Positions 31,266 through 41,315 are shown, counted from the stretch's first letter. The stretch is DNA of 64,000 bases from Pseudomonas alkylphenolica (GCF_004025535.1 NZ_QJRG01000033.1:124001-188000); one strand, 5' to 3'. Numbers and translations are program-made. Notes: generated from the sequence alone by a model not told the origin.

Positions 31266-33173
31266 TTATCGACCGCGCAGGAACAGTTTGTCCAGATCGT
31301 CCAGACCCAGTTGGGTCCAGGTCGGTCGGCCATGGTTGCATTGACCGCTGCGCTCGGTGTTTTCCATATCGCGCAGCAGGCCGTTCATTTCTGCCACCGC
31401 AAGGCGCCGGTTGGCACGGATCGCGCCATGGCAGGCCATGGTACCAAGCAGTTCGTTCAAGTGCGCCTGAATGCGGTCACTGGTGCCGTATTCCATCAGG
31501 TCGGCCAGCACATCCTGAACCAGACGGTTGGCCTCGGCCTGCTTGAGCAGTGCCGGAATCTGCCGGATCGCCAGGCTTTCCGGGCCCAGACGCTGAAGCT
31601 CGAAGCCCAGGCGCTGGAACCATTCGGCATGCTCTTCAGCGCAATCGGCTTCACGCTGGCTCAATGCCAGGGACTCGGGCACCAGCAGCGGCTGGCCGCT
31701 GAGCCCTTCGCTGGCCATGGCGACTTTCAAGCGCTCGTACATGATGCGCTCATGGGCGGCGTGCATGTCCACCAGCACCAGACCCACGGCATTCTCGGCA
31801 AGGATATAGATGCCCTTGAGTTGGGCCAGGGCATAGCCCAGCGGCGGGATATCGCCCTGGGACTCGGGCAGCGTCGTCGGCGCGGCGTCGTTCAGTGGCG
31901 CAAAGAACTCACGATAAACGCTCTGGGCCTCGGCCGCAGGCACGGCCTGAGCCGGGCGCGGGGAGTACTGGTACTGGAATCCACCGCCCGCACCACTACC
32001 GCTGCTGGCACCGGCAGGACGCATGCCCGGCTCGGCCATCGGCTGCTCAAGCAGGTTGGCTGCCAGGCGCATTTCGCCCTGCGGGCCAAACTCGCCCGCC
32101 TGGATGCCGCTGGGCCGGATGATCTCGCTGGTCGCGGCAGGCGCAGCCAGCTGATCTTCCGGGCGCACATCGGCCAGGGCCCGGTGCAGCGTGCCATACA
32201 GAAAGTCGTGAACCATGCGGCCATCACGAAAACGTACTTCATGCTTGGTCGGGTGCACGTTGACGTCGACCCCCGTGGGATCGACCTCAAAGAACAGCAC
32301 GAACGTCGGGTGCCGGCCATTGAACAGCACATCGCGATACGCCTGGCGCACCGCGTGGGCCACCAGCTTGTCGCGCACCGCACGACCGTTGACGAAGAAA
32401 TACTGCAAGTCGGCCTGGCTGCGCGAGAACGTCGGCAAGCCGACCCAACCCCACAGGTGCAAGCCATTGCGCTCGATTTCAATCGGCAACGCCTGCTCCA
32501 GAAAACCTGGCCCGCAGATCGCCGCCACGCGCCGGGCTCGTGCAGTATCGTCGTGGGCTTCGTGCAGGCTGAGAATGCTCTTGCCGTTGTGGCGCAGGTG
32601 AAAACCGACATCGAAGCGTGCCAGCGCCAGGCGTCGGATCACTTCCTGCAGGTGATCGAATTCGGTTTTTTCGGTCTTTAGGAACTTGCGACGCGCTGGC
32701 GTATTGAAAAACAGGTCGCGCACTTCCACCGAGGTACCCACCGGGTGTGCCGCAGGCTGAACCCGCGGGGCCATGTCCCGGCCTTCGGTTTCCACTTGCC
32801 AGGCCTGCTCGGCATCACGCGTGCGCGAGGTCAGGGTCAACCGGGCGACAGAGCTGATCGACGCCAGCGCTTCACCGCGAAAACCCAGGCTCATCACCCG
32901 TTCCAGGTCTTCGAGATCGCGGATCTTGCTGGTGGCGTGACGGGCCAGGGCCAAGGGCAGGTCGTCGGCGGCGATACCGCTGCCGTCATCACGCACCCGC
33001 AACAGCTTGACGCCACCCTGTTCGACCTCCACATCAATGCGCCGCGCACCGGAGTCCAGGCTGTTCTCCAGCAACTCCTTGATGACCGACGCCGGGCGTT
33101 CGACCACTTCGCCGGCGGCGATCTGGTTCGCCAGCCGCGGGCTGAGCAGTTCGATCCGTGCGCTGTCGGTCAT
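31266..33173 (-). CDS. mutL: DNA mismatch repair protein MutL
   Basis: 635 residues. N-terminal GHKL ATPase ([29 protein letters not shown]), a Pro/Gly/Ala-rich linker near residues 350-430 and a C-terminal dimerisation domain. The C-terminal domain carries [12 protein letters not shown], a variant of the DQHA-x2-E-x4-E endonuclease motif (Gln to Met), consistent with the MutH-independent nicking known for Pseudomonas MutL. Its start overlaps the amiB stop by 4 bases. Confidence 0.97.
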   Translation of the reverse strand: MTDSARIELLSPRLANQIAAGEVVERPASVIKELLENSLDSGARRIDVEVEQGGVKLLRVRDDGSGIAADDLPLALARHATSKIRDLEDLERVMSLGFRGEALASISSVARLTLTSRTRDAEQAWQVETEGRDMAPRVQPAAHPVGTSVEVRDLFFNTPARRKFLKTEKTEFDHLQEVIRRLALARFDVGFHLRHNGKSILSLHEAHDDTARARRVAAICGPGFLEQALPIEIERNGLHLWGWVGLPTFSRSQADLQYFFVNGRAVRDKLVAHAVRQAYRDVLFNGRHPTFVLFFEVDPTGVDVNVHPTKHEVRFRDGRMVHDFLYGTLHRALADVRPEDQLAAPAATSEIIRPSGIQAGEFGPQGEMRLAANLLEQPMAEPGMRPAGASSGSGAGGGFQYQYSPRPAQAVPAAEAQSVYREFFAPLNDAAPTTLPESQGDIPPLGYALAQLKGIYILAENAVGLVLVDMHAAHERIMYERLKVAMASEGLSGQPLLVPESLALSQREADCAEEHAEWFQRLGFELQRLGPESLAIRQIPALLKQAEANRLVQDVLADLMEYGTSDRIQAHLNELLGTMACHGAIRANRRLAVAEMNGLLRDMENTERSGQCNHGRPTWTQLGLDDLDKLFLRGR

Positions 33174-34582
33174 TGCTGGGATGCCAGGGCAGTGGTGGGG
33201 ATGTTAAGGCTCTGCCCGACCTTGAGCTCATCAGTCTTGAGGCTGTTGGCACTGCGCAGGTTGGCCACGCTGACCTGGTAGCGCACCGCGATCATGGCCA
33301 GGGTTTCACCCGGGCGAACGCTGTGTTCCCGAGGCCCCTGGGCGATCTTGCCGCTGTCACGCAGGAACGCAATGTAGGTGCCAGGTGGCGGGTTCTGCTG
33401 GAAGAACTGACGTACGCCGCTGTGGATCGAGCGGGCCAGCGACTGCTGATGGCTCGGCGTGGCCAGCTTCGCCGCTTCGTTGGCGTTGGAAATGAACCCG
33501 GTTTCAACGAGGATCGACGGGATATCCGGCGACTTGAGTACCATGAAGCCGGCTTGCTCGACGCGACGCTTATGCAACGGCGTAACCCGGCCCATGTTGC
33601 CCAGCACTTTCTGCCCGACATTCAGGCTCGAACTCAGCGAGGCGGTCATCGACAGATCGAGCAGTACACCAGCGAGCATGCGGTCCTTGTCATCGAGGCT
33701 GACGTTGCCGGCCCCACCGATCAGGTCGGAACGGTTTTCACTGTCTGCCAGCCAGCGAGCAGTTTCCGAAGTGGCGCCGCGATCGGACAAGGCAAACACC
33801 GACGCACCGAATGCCGCTTTGGACGGCGCGGCGTCGGCGTGAATCGAGATAAACAGGTCAGCGCCCTTCTTGCGGGCGATTTCGGTACGTTTGCGCAACG
33901 GAATGAAGTAGTCACCGGTTCGCGTCAGCTCGGCGCGAAAGCCCTTCTCGCTGTTGATCTGGCGCTGCAACTCTTTGGCAATCGACAGCACGATGTCTTT
34001 TTCATGTTGCCCCTTGGAACCCGAAGCGCCCGGGTCTTCACCACCATGACCGGCGTCGATGGCGATCACGATGTCGCGCTTGCCATTGGGCACCGGGGTC
34101 AGCTTGATTGCCGGTTGCGCAGGCGTAACCGGCACGGCCGGCGTGGTGGCGACCGGCGGTGTGGGCGGTGGGGCAACGGCATCGGACGCCTGGTCATAGA
34201 GGTCGACCACCAGGCGATTGCCGTACTGGGCATTCGGCGCCAGAGTAAAACTCTTGGGCGTTACGGACTTGCTCAGGTCGACCACGACACGCAGGTCGGT
34301 CGGCGTGCGCTGGGCCGAACGCACGCTGGTAATGGGGGTATTGGCGGTCGACACCGACAACGGCGCGGCCAGGGTCGCACCATTGATATCGATAACCAGG
34401 CGATCCGGGGCGGTCAGGGTAAACACGCTGTGCTGCACGGGCCCGGAAAGGTCGAACACCAGCCGTGTGTTATCCGGTGCTCGCCATAAACGCACACTCT
34501 TGACTTGCGTGACGGCCAGAGCATCAACAGTTACCGCCGTAAGCAGCAATCCTACGACTGCAACCAGCGCGCGAAAGCGCAT
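33170..34582 (-). CDS. amiB: N-acetylmuramoyl-L-alanine amidase AmiB/AmiC type
   Basis: 470 residues. A periplasmic zinc amidase that splits septal peptidoglycan. A Sec signal peptide ([19 protein letters not shown]) is followed by an AMIN domain (about 25-130) and a Pro/Ala/Thr-rich linker. The Amidase_3 domain shows [14 protein letters not shown] and the later VETGFISN glutamate, and a LysM domain closes the protein ([16 protein letters not shown]). An ATG at 34594, four codons earlier, is an alternative; 34582 puts the signal peptide first and has GGGGAT upstream. Confidence 0.95.
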   Translation of the reverse strand: MRFRALVAVVGLLLTAVTVDALAVTQVKSVRLWRAPDNTRLVFDLSGPVQHSVFTLTAPDRLVIDINGATLAAPLSVSTANTPITSVRSAQRTPTDLRVVVDLSKSVTPKSFTLAPNAQYGNRLVVDLYDQASDAVAPPPTPPVATTPAVPVTPAQPAIKLTPVPNGKRDIVIAIDAGHGGEDPGASGSKGQHEKDIVLSIAKELQRQINSEKGFRAELTRTGDYFIPLRKRTEIARKKGADLFISIHADAAPSKAAFGASVFALSDRGATSETARWLADSENRSDLIGGAGNVSLDDKDRMLAGVLLDLSMTASLSSSLNVGQKVLGNMGRVTPLHKRRVEQAGFMVLKSPDIPSILVETGFISNANEAAKLATPSHQQSLARSIHSGVRQFFQQNPPPGTYIAFLRDSGKIAQGPREHSVRPGETLAMIAVRYQVSVANLRSANSLKTDELKVGQSLNIPTTALASQQ

Positions 34583-34597
34583 ACCTATCCCCATTTT

Positions 34598-35068
34598 CTA
34601 TTTGAATTCCAAGGCCAGAGCGGCACACCAGGCTTCGCCACGTGCCCCCTGCGGCGACAGGTTGAGCGAACGACCGCTCGCCTGGGGGCTTATGGTAATG
34701 GTCAGGTCGGGCTTTGGCAAAACACCCGCCCCCTTTTGGGGCCATTCGAATAAACACAGGGCGTCATCTTCGAAGTAGTCGCGAATACCGAGGAACTCCA
34801 GCTCCTCCGGATCGACGAGGCGATAGAGGTCAAAGTGAAAAGCGCGGATGTCGCCGATCTCGTAGGGCTCGACCACGGTAAATGTAGGACTCTTAACCGC
34901 GCCAGCATGCCCCAGGCCGCGAATAATGCCACGCGACAAGGTTGTTTTACCTGCGCCCAGGTCGCCTTCAAGAAAAATCACGCCGTGACCTTTGGTCACC
35001 TCGGCGATTCGGTTGCCGAAACGGACCATGGCCTCTTCGTCGGCCAAAAACAGGGTTACACCTGACAC
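34598..35068 (-). CDS. tsaE: tRNA threonylcarbamoyladenosine ATPase TsaE
   Basis: 156 residues. TsaE is the P-loop ATPase that drives the TsaB-TsaD complex in making t6A37 of tRNA. Walker A (GDLGAGKTTLSRG), then the SPTFTVVEPYE segment and FHFDLYRL are visible. The start is the GTG at 35068, set by a GGAGGAG SD 8 bases upstream; the gene thus begins inside the last 13 bases of nnrD. Confidence 0.95.
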   Translation of the reverse strand: MSGVTLFLADEEAMVRFGNRIAEVTKGHGVIFLEGDLGAGKTTLSRGIIRGLGHAGAVKSPTFTVVEPYEIGDIRAFHFDLYRLVDPEELEFLGIRDYFEDDALCLFEWPQKGAGVLPKPDLTITISPQASGRSLNLSPQGARGEAWCAALALEFK

Positions 35069-35916
35069 GCTGAATGCTCCTCCAATAGTTGACGAATCAC
35101 CGGGACCAGATCGCTGGCCGCCAGTCCCCGGCCCTCCAGCCCCAGTCGCTCGCCAGCGCAGGCATGCAGCCACACACCCAGGCAGGCGGCGTCCCAGTTC
35201 GACATGCCCTGGGCCAGCAGCGCCCCAAGCACCCCACTGAGTACATCGCCCAGACCGGCACCGGCCATCGCCGGATGCCCACGCGTGCAGCGCGCCAGTT
35301 GTCCCGACGGGTCTGCCACCAGGGTTCCAGCGCCCTTGAGCACACATACGACCGCATATTTGCGCGCCAGTTTACGCGCAGCGCCAGGACGATCGGCCTG
35401 CACGGCTTCGGTGGACATTCCCAGCAGCCGGGCAGCCTCGCCCGGATGCGGGGTCAGAATACTGGTTGCCGGCAGTGCCAGCGGCTCACGCGCCAGCAGG
35501 TTCAATGCGTCGGCGTCCCACACCTGCGGCACCTGGGCACTGGCCACCGCCGATAGCAGGCTGCGCCCCCAAGCGGCCTGGCCCAGGCCCGGTCCGACCA
35601 CGATCACCGAGGCGCGCTCGATCGGTGTCATCAATTGGTTGGCGGAGTGCACGCCCAGGGCCATGACTTCCGGCAAGCGCGCCAGGCTTGCCGGGACATG
35701 CTCACTGCGGGTGGCCAACGACACCAGACCGGCACCACAACGCAACGCCGCCTGCGCACTGAGCAGCACAGCACCGCCAGTGCCACGGTCACCACCGACC
35801 ACCAGCACATGGCCGAAATCACCTTTCTGGGCGGCAAATGCGCGGGGCGCCAGCGTTGCCAGATTGATACTGGAGAGCGTAATCGCTGGGTTTAGCGGGT
35901 GTTTGGTCTGCGGCAT
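35056..35916 (-). CDS. nnrD: ADP-dependent NAD(P)H-hydrate dehydratase
   Basis: 286 residues: only the C-terminal half of the E. coli two-domain YjeF/NnrE-NnrD protein. It repairs the S-form of hydrated NAD(P)H. Seen: GDFGHVLVVGGDRGTGGA, the LTPHPGEAARLLG nucleotide-site motif, and AGAGLGDVLSG, with the catalytic-type Asp near the C-terminus. No epimerase domain is attached, so NnrE must be encoded elsewhere. First gene of the superoperon. Confidence 0.94.
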   Translation of the reverse strand: MPQTKHPLNPAITLSSINLATLAPRAFAAQKGDFGHVLVVGGDRGTGGAVLLSAQAALRCGAGLVSLATRSEHVPASLARLPEVMALGVHSANQLMTPIERASVIVVGPGLGQAAWGRSLLSAVASAQVPQVWDADALNLLAREPLALPATSILTPHPGEAARLLGMSTEAVQADRPGAARKLARKYAVVCVLKGAGTLVADPSGQLARCTRGHPAMAGAGLGDVLSGVLGALLAQGMSNWDAACLGVWLHACAGERLGLEGRGLAASDLVPVIRQLLEEHSACQV

Positions 35917-35943
35917 GGGTCAAAGGCTCCGATGTCTGGCAGA

Positions 35944-35972
35944 ATTATACGCACCTGAGTCTGTGTTGCCTT
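35944..35972 (-). promoter_or_regulatory. Probable promoter of the nnrD superoperon
   Basis: A perfect -10 TATAAT (35944-35949 on the minus strand), but only a poor -35 (AAGGCA at 35967-35972, 17-base spacer). It is the only good -10 in the 63-base divergent gap with queG. Confidence 0.5.
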
Positions 35973-35979
35973 AATTCCC

Positions 35980-37050
35980 ATGCCTGCCATTCCCGATCTT
36001 CCCGCACTGGCCCACTCCATCAAGGAGTGGGGCAATGAACTCGGCTTTGCCCATGTCGGCATCGCCGGGGTGGATCTGGCTGAGCATGAACAGCACCTCG
36101 AGCGCTGGCTACAAGCCGGTTACCACGGTGAAATGGACTATATGGGGGCGCATGGCAGCAAACGCTCGCACCCCGAACAGCTGGTACCCGGCACCCTGCG
36201 CGTGGTGTCGCTGCGCATGGACTACCTGCCGGGTGACACACGCATGGCCCAGCAACTGGCCCAGCCAGAAAAAGCCTACATCTCCCGTTATGCACTGGGT
36301 CGCGACTACCACAAGCTGGTGCGCAAACGCGTACAGCACCTGGCCGAGCGCATTCAGAAAGAAATCGGTCCCTTCGGCTTTCGCGCCTTCGTGGACAGCG
36401 CTCCGGTGCTGGAAAAAGCCATCGCCGAACAGGCAGGGCTCGGCTGGATCGGCAAAAACACCCTGCTGCTCAACCGCAAGGCAGGCAGCTACTTCTTTCT
36501 GGCCGAACTGTTCGTCGACCTGCCGCTACCGGTCGACCCTCCTCAGGTCAGCGAACACTGCGGCCGCTGCAGCGCCTGCCTGGACATCTGCCCGACCCAG
36601 GCCTTTGTCGGCCCTTATGTGCTCGACGCCCGGCGCTGCATTTCGTACCTGACGATCGAGCTTAAAAGCGCGATTCCCGAAGAGCTCCGCGCCCTGATCG
36701 GCAACCGGGTGTTCGGCTGCGACGATTGCCAGATCGTCTGTCCGTGGAACCGGTTCGCCAAACCCACGGCCGAGAACGACTTCAAGCCTCGCCATGCGCT
36801 GGACAGCGCGGGCCTGGCGGAGTTGTTCATGTGGGACGAGAAGACCTTTCTCGACAGTACCGAAGGCTCACCACTGCGCCGTGCGGGGTATGAACGCTGG
36901 CTGCGCAACCTGGCGGTCGGTCTGGGCAATGCGCCTTCGACCATCCCGGTGCTCGAGGCCCTCAAAGCGCGCGTGGACTATCCGTCGGAGCTGGTACGCG
37001 AGCATGTGGAATGGGCGCTGAAGCAACATGCCCAGCGAGATAGTCACTGA
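35980..37050 (+). CDS. queG: Epoxyqueuosine reductase
   Basis: 356 residues. QueG uses cobalamin and two 4Fe-4S clusters to reduce epoxyqueuosine to queuosine at the wobble base of tRNAs. The ferredoxin-like motifs are clear: CGRCSACLDICPTQAF and CDDCQIVCPWNRF. The N-terminal cobalamin-binding part has the GYHGEMDYM sequence, and a HEAT-like C-terminus follows. Divergent from nnrD with a 63-base gap. Confidence 0.96.
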   Translation: MPAIPDLPALAHSIKEWGNELGFAHVGIAGVDLAEHEQHLERWLQAGYHGEMDYMGAHGSKRSHPEQLVPGTLRVVSLRMDYLPGDTRMAQQLAQPEKAYISRYALGRDYHKLVRKRVQHLAERIQKEIGPFGFRAFVDSAPVLEKAIAEQAGLGWIGKNTLLLNRKAGSYFFLAELFVDLPLPVDPPQVSEHCGRCSACLDICPTQAFVGPYVLDARRCISYLTIELKSAIPEELRALIGNRVFGCDDCQIVCPWNRFAKPTAENDFKPRHALDSAGLAELFMWDEKTFLDSTEGSPLRRAGYERWLRNLAVGLGNAPSTIPVLEALKARVDYPSELVREHVEWALKQHAQRDSH

Positions 37051-37093
37051 TGGCAGACTATTACCGCTCCTACAGAGGGTGCAACAACCTCAA

Positions 37094-37705
37094 TCAGTGC
37101 TCATCGTTGTAATGAAATTTCGGCATTTCCCAGTGAAAGCGAATGGCCAACAAACGCAGCAGAAACCCGCCAAACAAGGTCAGCAAGATGGCCTGCTCAC
37201 CCGGTACATTGAAGTACACACAACCCAGGTAGAACCAGGCGGCCGCAAAGGAAACGCTGGCATACAACTCGCGGCGGAAGATCAGCGGAATATCGTTACA
37301 GAAAATGTCCCGCAAGATACCGCCGAACACCCCGGTGATCACCCCACTGATTGAAGCCACCAACATGCCTTGGCCCATTTCCAGCGCGGTCATGCAGCCA
37401 ATCAGGGTAAAGGCGACAAGACCCAACGCATCGAGCACCAGAAACAGTGAGCGCAGGTGGCGCATCAACGGTGCAATGAAGATGGTCATCAACGCGGCAA
37501 AGCTGGTCAACACCAGGTATTCCGGGTGCTTGACCCAGGTCAGCGGGTAGTGGCCCAGCAGCACGTCACGCACCGACCCGCCCCCCAGTGCGGTGATGCA
37601 GGCAATCAGCACCACGCCAAACCAGTCCATGCCGCGTCGGCCAGCCGACAACGCACCCGTCATGGCTTCAGCAGTGATTGCAATCAGGTAGAGCATCAAC
37701 AACAT
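37094..37705 (-). CDS. TRIC-type (UPF0126) membrane channel protein
   Basis: 203 residues with about six or seven membrane segments in two repeats, matching the bacterial trimeric intracellular cation (TRIC) channel family. The repeated glycine-rich motifs GGGSVRDVLLG and GGILRDIFCND are the hallmarks. Probable potassium or cation leak pathway in the inner membrane; physiological role uncertain. Convergent with queG (43-base gap). Confidence 0.85.
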   Translation of the reverse strand: MLLMLYLIAITAEAMTGALSAGRRGMDWFGVVLIACITALGGGSVRDVLLGHYPLTWVKHPEYLVLTSFAALMTIFIAPLMRHLRSLFLVLDALGLVAFTLIGCMTALEMGQGMLVASISGVITGVFGGILRDIFCNDIPLIFRRELYASVSFAAAWFYLGCVYFNVPGEQAILLTLFGGFLLRLLAIRFHWEMPKFHYNDEH

Positions 37706-37768
37706 GGCGCAGATCCGTGCAAAAGGGCGCGCAGTCTACCCAGTTGCCAAAGGCACCAAAAGGGGGCG

Positions 37769-37797
37769 CCGCACGGCGTGTTGCACTTACCGTGCGG
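37769..37797 (-). terminator. Possible terminator after orn
   Basis: 8-bp stem ccgcacgg/ccgtgcgg, 9 bases beyond the orn stop, followed on the minus strand by CGCCCCCTTTT. Confidence 0.55.
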
Positions 37798-37805
37798 TAG
37801 CATCA

Positions 37806-38348
37806 TCAGAACTTGATGAAATGCTCGCGATAGTGACGCAGTTCGTTGATCGACTCACGAATGTCGTCCAGCGCCAGGTGGGTACCGCCCTTCTTGAAAC
37901 TGTCGCGCACTTCGGGTGCCCAGCGTGCCGCCAGTTCTTTCAGGGTCGAGACATCCAGGTTGCGGTAGTGGAAATAGTTTTCCAGGCCACGCATGTGGCG
38001 GTAGAGGAACCGGCGGTCCTGACAGATGCTGTTGCCACAGATCGGCGACTTGCCTTTGGGTACCCACTGCTCAAGGAAGGCGATGGTCTGGGCCTCGGCT
38101 TCAGCCATGCTGACGGTACTGTCCTTGACCCGCTGGGTCAGGCCGGAGGCGCCGTGGGTGCGGGTGTTCCACTCATCCATGCGCGCCAGCACCTCGTCAC
38201 TGTGATGGATAGCGATCACCGGACCTTCGGCCAGGGTATTGAGGTCGCTGTCGGTGACAATGGTGGCCATTTCGATGATGACGTCGTGGTCCGGATCCAG
38301 ACCGGTCATTTCCAGGTCGATCCAGATCAGGTTGTGTGGGTTCTGCAT
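37806..38348 (-). CDS. orn: Oligoribonuclease
   Basis: 180 residues. A DEDDh 3'-5' exonuclease that degrades dinucleotides, including pGpG from c-di-GMP turnover. Exo motifs: [10 protein letters not shown] (first Asp and Glu), the central [11 protein letters not shown]sp, and [11 protein letters not shown] with the catalytic His and Asp. The start codon ATG at 38348 gives the usual [14 protein letters not shown]. Divergent from rsgA across a 91-base region with an inverted repeat. Confidence 0.97.
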   Translation of the reverse strand: MQNPHNLIWIDLEMTGLDPDHDVIIEMATIVTDSDLNTLAEGPVIAIHHSDEVLARMDEWNTRTHGASGLTQRVKDSTVSMAEAEAQTIAFLEQWVPKGKSPICGNSICQDRRFLYRHMRGLENYFHYRNLDVSTLKELAARWAPEVRDSFKKGGTHLALDDIRESINELRHYREHFIKF

Positions 38349-38372
38349 GATTCTGCTCCTCGGTAGGTGCGC

Positions 38373-38400
38373 AGTTTAGCCTAGTGGAGCGTGCTAAACT
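38373..38400. promoter_or_regulatory. Inverted repeat between orn and rsgA
   Basis: Perfect 8-bp arms AGTTTAGC/GCTAAACT separated by 12 bases. Each arm contains TAAACT, a -10-like hexamer in one of the two directions. It could be face-to-face promoters or an operator; the sequence alone does not decide. Confidence 0.4.
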
Positions 38401-38439
38401 CCTCGCCGTTTAATAATGCATGCCGCACACGGAACTTTC

Positions 38440-39471
38440 ATGGCCAAACGCCAGCTCAATCGCCGCCAAAACTGGCGGATCGAAAAAATCCAGGGTGAAC
38501 GCGCTGCCCGCGCCGCCAAACGCGAACAACAGACCCTGAAGGAGCTCGAAGGCGGTGACCTCGGCCCGGAACAACTCGGCCTGGTGATCGCCCACTTTGG
38601 CGTGCAGGTCGAAGTCGAAGCCCAGGACGGCGATGTAGCCGGCCAGGTGTTCCGCTGCCACCTGCGCGCCAACCTGCCCGCACTGGTCACTGGCGACAAG
38701 GTGGTCTGGCGCGCTGGCAACCAGGGCATCGGCGTGATCGTTGCGCAAATGCCGCGCAGCACCGAGCTGTGCCGCCCGGACAGCCGCGGCCAGCTCAAGC
38801 CGGTGGCCGCTAACGTCGACCTGATCGTGATTGTCTTCGCGCCGGCTCCCGAGCCCCATGCCAACCTGATCGACCGCTACCTGGTCGCCGCCGAGCACGC
38901 CGGTATTCGCCCCCTGCTGCTGTTGAACAAGGCCGACCTGATCAACGAACAGAACGCCCCGGCGCTCAACGCCCTGCTGGCGGTTTACCGGCAGCTGGGT
39001 TACCCGTTGCTGGAAGTCTCGGCGCACCATGGTGACGGCATGCAGCAACTGCAGGCACGCCTGGATGGCCATATCAGTGTGTTTGTCGGCCAGTCCGGCG
39101 TGGGTAAATCGTCGCTGGTCAACAGCCTGCTGCCCGAGGTTCAGACGCGGGTTGGCGACCTGTCGGAATGGTCTGGCCAAGGCACCCACACCACCACGAC
39201 CGCACGGCTGTACCATTTTCCCGGCGGTGGTGAACTGATCGACTCACCTGGCATTCGTGAGTTTGGCCTCGGCCATGTCAGCCGTGCCGATGTCGAGGCG
39301 GGTTTCATCGAGTTCAGCGACCTGCTCGGCACTTGCCGCTTCCGCGACTGCAAACATGACCGCGAACCAGGCTGCGCCCTGCTCAAGGCCCTGGAAGACG
39401 GTCGCGTTCAACAACAGCGGATGAACAGCTACCGCTCGATCATCGCCAGCTTGCCCCAGGACAGTTACTGA
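38440..39471 (+). CDS. rsgA: Small ribosomal subunit biogenesis GTPase RsgA
   Basis: 343 residues. RsgA checks late 30S assembly. It has a basic N-terminal arm, an OB fold (about 40-110), then a circularly permuted GTPase with order G4 (NKADL), G1 ([12 protein letters not shown]), G3 (DSPGI). A C-terminal zinc knuckle is visible ([14 protein letters not shown]). The ATG at 38440 ([12 protein letters not shown]) is the family start; a longer in-frame start at 38416 is less likely. Confidence 0.96.
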   Translation: MAKRQLNRRQNWRIEKIQGERAARAAKREQQTLKELEGGDLGPEQLGLVIAHFGVQVEVEAQDGDVAGQVFRCHLRANLPALVTGDKVVWRAGNQGIGVIVAQMPRSTELCRPDSRGQLKPVAANVDLIVIVFAPAPEPHANLIDRYLVAAEHAGIRPLLLLNKADLINEQNAPALNALLAVYRQLGYPLLEVSAHHGDGMQQLQARLDGHISVFVGQSGVGKSSLVNSLLPEVQTRVGDLSEWSGQGTHTTTTARLYHFPGGGELIDSPGIREFGLGHVSRADVEAGFIEFSDLLGTCRFRDCKHDREPGCALLKALEDGRVQQQRMNSYRSIIASLPQDSY

Positions 39472-39480
39472 AGGTTGTCA

Positions 39481-39502
39481 GTGAGGCCTGCATGGGCCTC
39501 AC
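39481..39502 (+). terminator. Hairpin after rsgA
   Basis: Stem gtgaggcc/ggcctcac with a 6-base loop, 9 bases past the rsgA stop, without a strong T-tract. The rest of 39503-39673 is somewhat AT-richer and must hold the promoter of the TIR-like gene; I cannot place it. Confidence 0.55.
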
Positions 39503-39673
39503 GCAATCGCCATGCAGGACCTGTCTGTAAGGAAATTTACCCCGCCATGCAGGGTTATTCCTTATTTTAAGTGGTCCCTTGTTACCCCTACAGGTTTGAC
39601 GGATTGTCACCTTTCAGGTTCGCCATTACGGAAACGAACCGCCTCAATGCCCTGAGTATGAAAGGAATCAACA

Positions 39674-40216
39674 ATGACAATGCAAACCTTACGTACCAAT
39701 CGCATAAACGCTGGCGCAACGGGTGCACGCGCGATGCCGGTGGTGATCAGCTACCGTCACCAGGACCGCCTGGAGGCCTTTATCATCAACGAGCGCCTCA
39801 AGCTCGAAGGCATCAACACCTGCCTGGACCTGTTCGATGGCAACACCGAGCACACAACCGACACGATCAGTGAACTGCTCTGTCACAGCATCAGCAACTG
39901 CACGCACCTGATCGCTGTCCTTTCCCAGGAAAATGCCGACAACTGGTGGATACCTTTTCAGATAGGCGCCGCTACCCAGCACAACCGCCGTGTATCGCTA
40001 CTGCAATGCGGGGAAAGCCCACTCCCTGACTACCTGGAGAAGTGGCCGATCATGCGCGCCCGCGAACATATCGACCTGTTCGTGCTCGCCTACCACGATG
40101 AACAGACCTTCAAACGCTCGATCACCCTCTCCGGTTCTGACGCCGACGCTACCAACCGCATCAATGCCAACTTCTTCCATGCCGACCTGAAAGCAAAAAT
40201 CCGTCGCGGTTTCTGA
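39674..40216 (+). CDS. TIR-like domain protein, aligned catalytic Glu replaced by Gln
   Basis: 180 residues. The fold signs are TIR-like: a first strand with VVISYRHQDR (23-32), then a helix, a second strand (GINTCLDLFD), the ISNCTHLIAVLSQ strand (73-85) and WWIPFQIGAA (91-100). In NAD-cleaving TIR domains the last motif has a glutamate (compare SARM1 WVHKEI); here the aligned residue is Gln96. This suggests a binding or signalling role rather than NADase activity, or a different catalytic residue. SD AAAGGA about 8 bases upstream. No partner gene: neighbours are rsgA and motB. The family name is by eye. Confidence 0.7.
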   Translation: MTMQTLRTNRINAGATGARAMPVVISYRHQDRLEAFIINERLKLEGINTCLDLFDGNTEHTTDTISELLCHSISNCTHLIAVLSQENADNWWIPFQIGAATQHNRRVSLLQCGESPLPDYLEKWPIMRAREHIDLFVLAYHDEQTFKRSITLSGSDADATNRINANFFHADLKAKIRRGF

Positions 40217-40244
40217 GGCGCCGCACGACCACGCAATAAAGCAC

Positions 40245-40276
40245 AACGCCCGCCGGGATCGCTCCGGGCGGGCGTT
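40245..40276. terminator. Bidirectional terminator (TIR-like gene / motB)
   Basis: 10-bp stem aacgcccgcc/ggcgggcgtt between the two convergent stops, followed by gctttt on the plus strand. Confidence 0.85.
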
Positions 40277-40292
40277 GCTTTTGCTGCCGCAT

Positions 40293-41312
40293 TTACTGTT
40301 TGGGCTCGTCCATCTTCAACACACCGTCTTCGAAGATGTTCAGTTTCTGACGCAACTCTCGCGGTTGCATCGGCTCTGGCTCACTCGGCGGCGCTGTCGT
40401 AGCCGGTGCCGGTGCCGGTGCAGCGTCACCGGCCGGAGCCCCCTCAGGCGCAGCCGGCTGCGGTTGCTCGCCTTCGATGCTGCGCTGGGCTTTTTTGGTC
40501 AACACGATGATATCGATACGCCGGTTGACCGGGTTTAGCGGGTTGGCCCGATCGAACAGCGACGATGAGGCATAACCCACTACCCGTGCCACCTGAGAGT
40601 CCGGATAGCCACCGGCAACCAGCGCCCGTCGCGCGGCGTTGGCGCGGTTGGCCGACAACTCCCAGTTACCGAACTCACCGGTGCCGGCGTAAGGCTTGGC
40701 ATCGGTATGACCGCTGATACTGATCTTGTTCGGTACCGCCTTGATGGTATCGGCCATGGCCAGCAGGATGTCTTCGAAGTACGGCTGCAGCCGCGCACTG
40801 CCCAGGTCGAACATTGGCCGGTTCTCGGCATCCATGATTTGGATACGCAGGCCATCCTGGGTAATTTCGAAGAGGATCTGGTCCTTGAATTTCTGCAGCT
40901 GCGGGTTTTCTTCGACCTTGTTCTGCAGCTCTTGCAGGAGCAGTTCGAGGCGCTCGCGCTCGACTTGCTCGGCCATGCTTTCCACCTTGTCCTGGTCCAG
41001 CTGGATACTGGTATCCGGCGTCGGCTCGGACTTTACTTCCGGGTTGATGGTCTTTTCCGGCGCCAGCTGCGGTGAACCGCCCAGGTCAATAATGTAGGGC
41101 GTGCCGCTCTCGGAAAAGCCGATCGGGTCTTTGAAGTAACCGGCAATGGCGATCTTCTGCTCAGGCGTTGCCGTCGACAGCAACCACAGCACCAGAAAGA
41201 ACGCCATCATCGCCGTAGCAAAGTCGGCGAAGGCGATCTTCCAGGCACCACCGTGGTGGCCGTCGCCAAAGCGCTTGACGCGTTTGACGATAATGGGCTG
41301 ATTGTTTTCCAT
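40293..41312 (-). CDS. motB: Flagellar motor stator protein MotB
   Basis: 339 residues. A short basic cytoplasmic N-terminus precedes one membrane segment with the proton-binding Asp (KIAFADFATAMMAFFLVLWL). The periplasmic OmpA-like peptidoglycan-binding domain follows (ISGHTDAKPY, then LSANRANAARRALV). The C-terminal tail is rich in Pro, Ala and Glu. It works with MotA, encoded 3 bases upstream, as the MotAB stator; Pseudomonas also has MotCD, not seen here. Confidence 0.96.
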   Translation of the reverse strand: MENNQPIIVKRVKRFGDGHHGGAWKIAFADFATAMMAFFLVLWLLSTATPEQKIAIAGYFKDPIGFSESGTPYIIDLGGSPQLAPEKTINPEVKSEPTPDTSIQLDQDKVESMAEQVERERLELLLQELQNKVEENPQLQKFKDQILFEITQDGLRIQIMDAENRPMFDLGSARLQPYFEDILLAMADTIKAVPNKISISGHTDAKPYAGTGEFGNWELSANRANAARRALVAGGYPDSQVARVVGYASSSLFDRANPLNPVNRRIDIIVLTKKAQRSIEGEQPQPAAPEGAPAGDAAPAPAPATTAPPSEPEPMQPRELRQKLNIFEDGVLKMDEPKQ

Positions 41313-41315
41313 GAC

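Noticed and set aside
39571..39873. 100-codon plus-strand frame overlapping the TIR-like gene
   Set aside because: Lacks an SD, and most of it is out of frame over the better-supported TIR-like protein.
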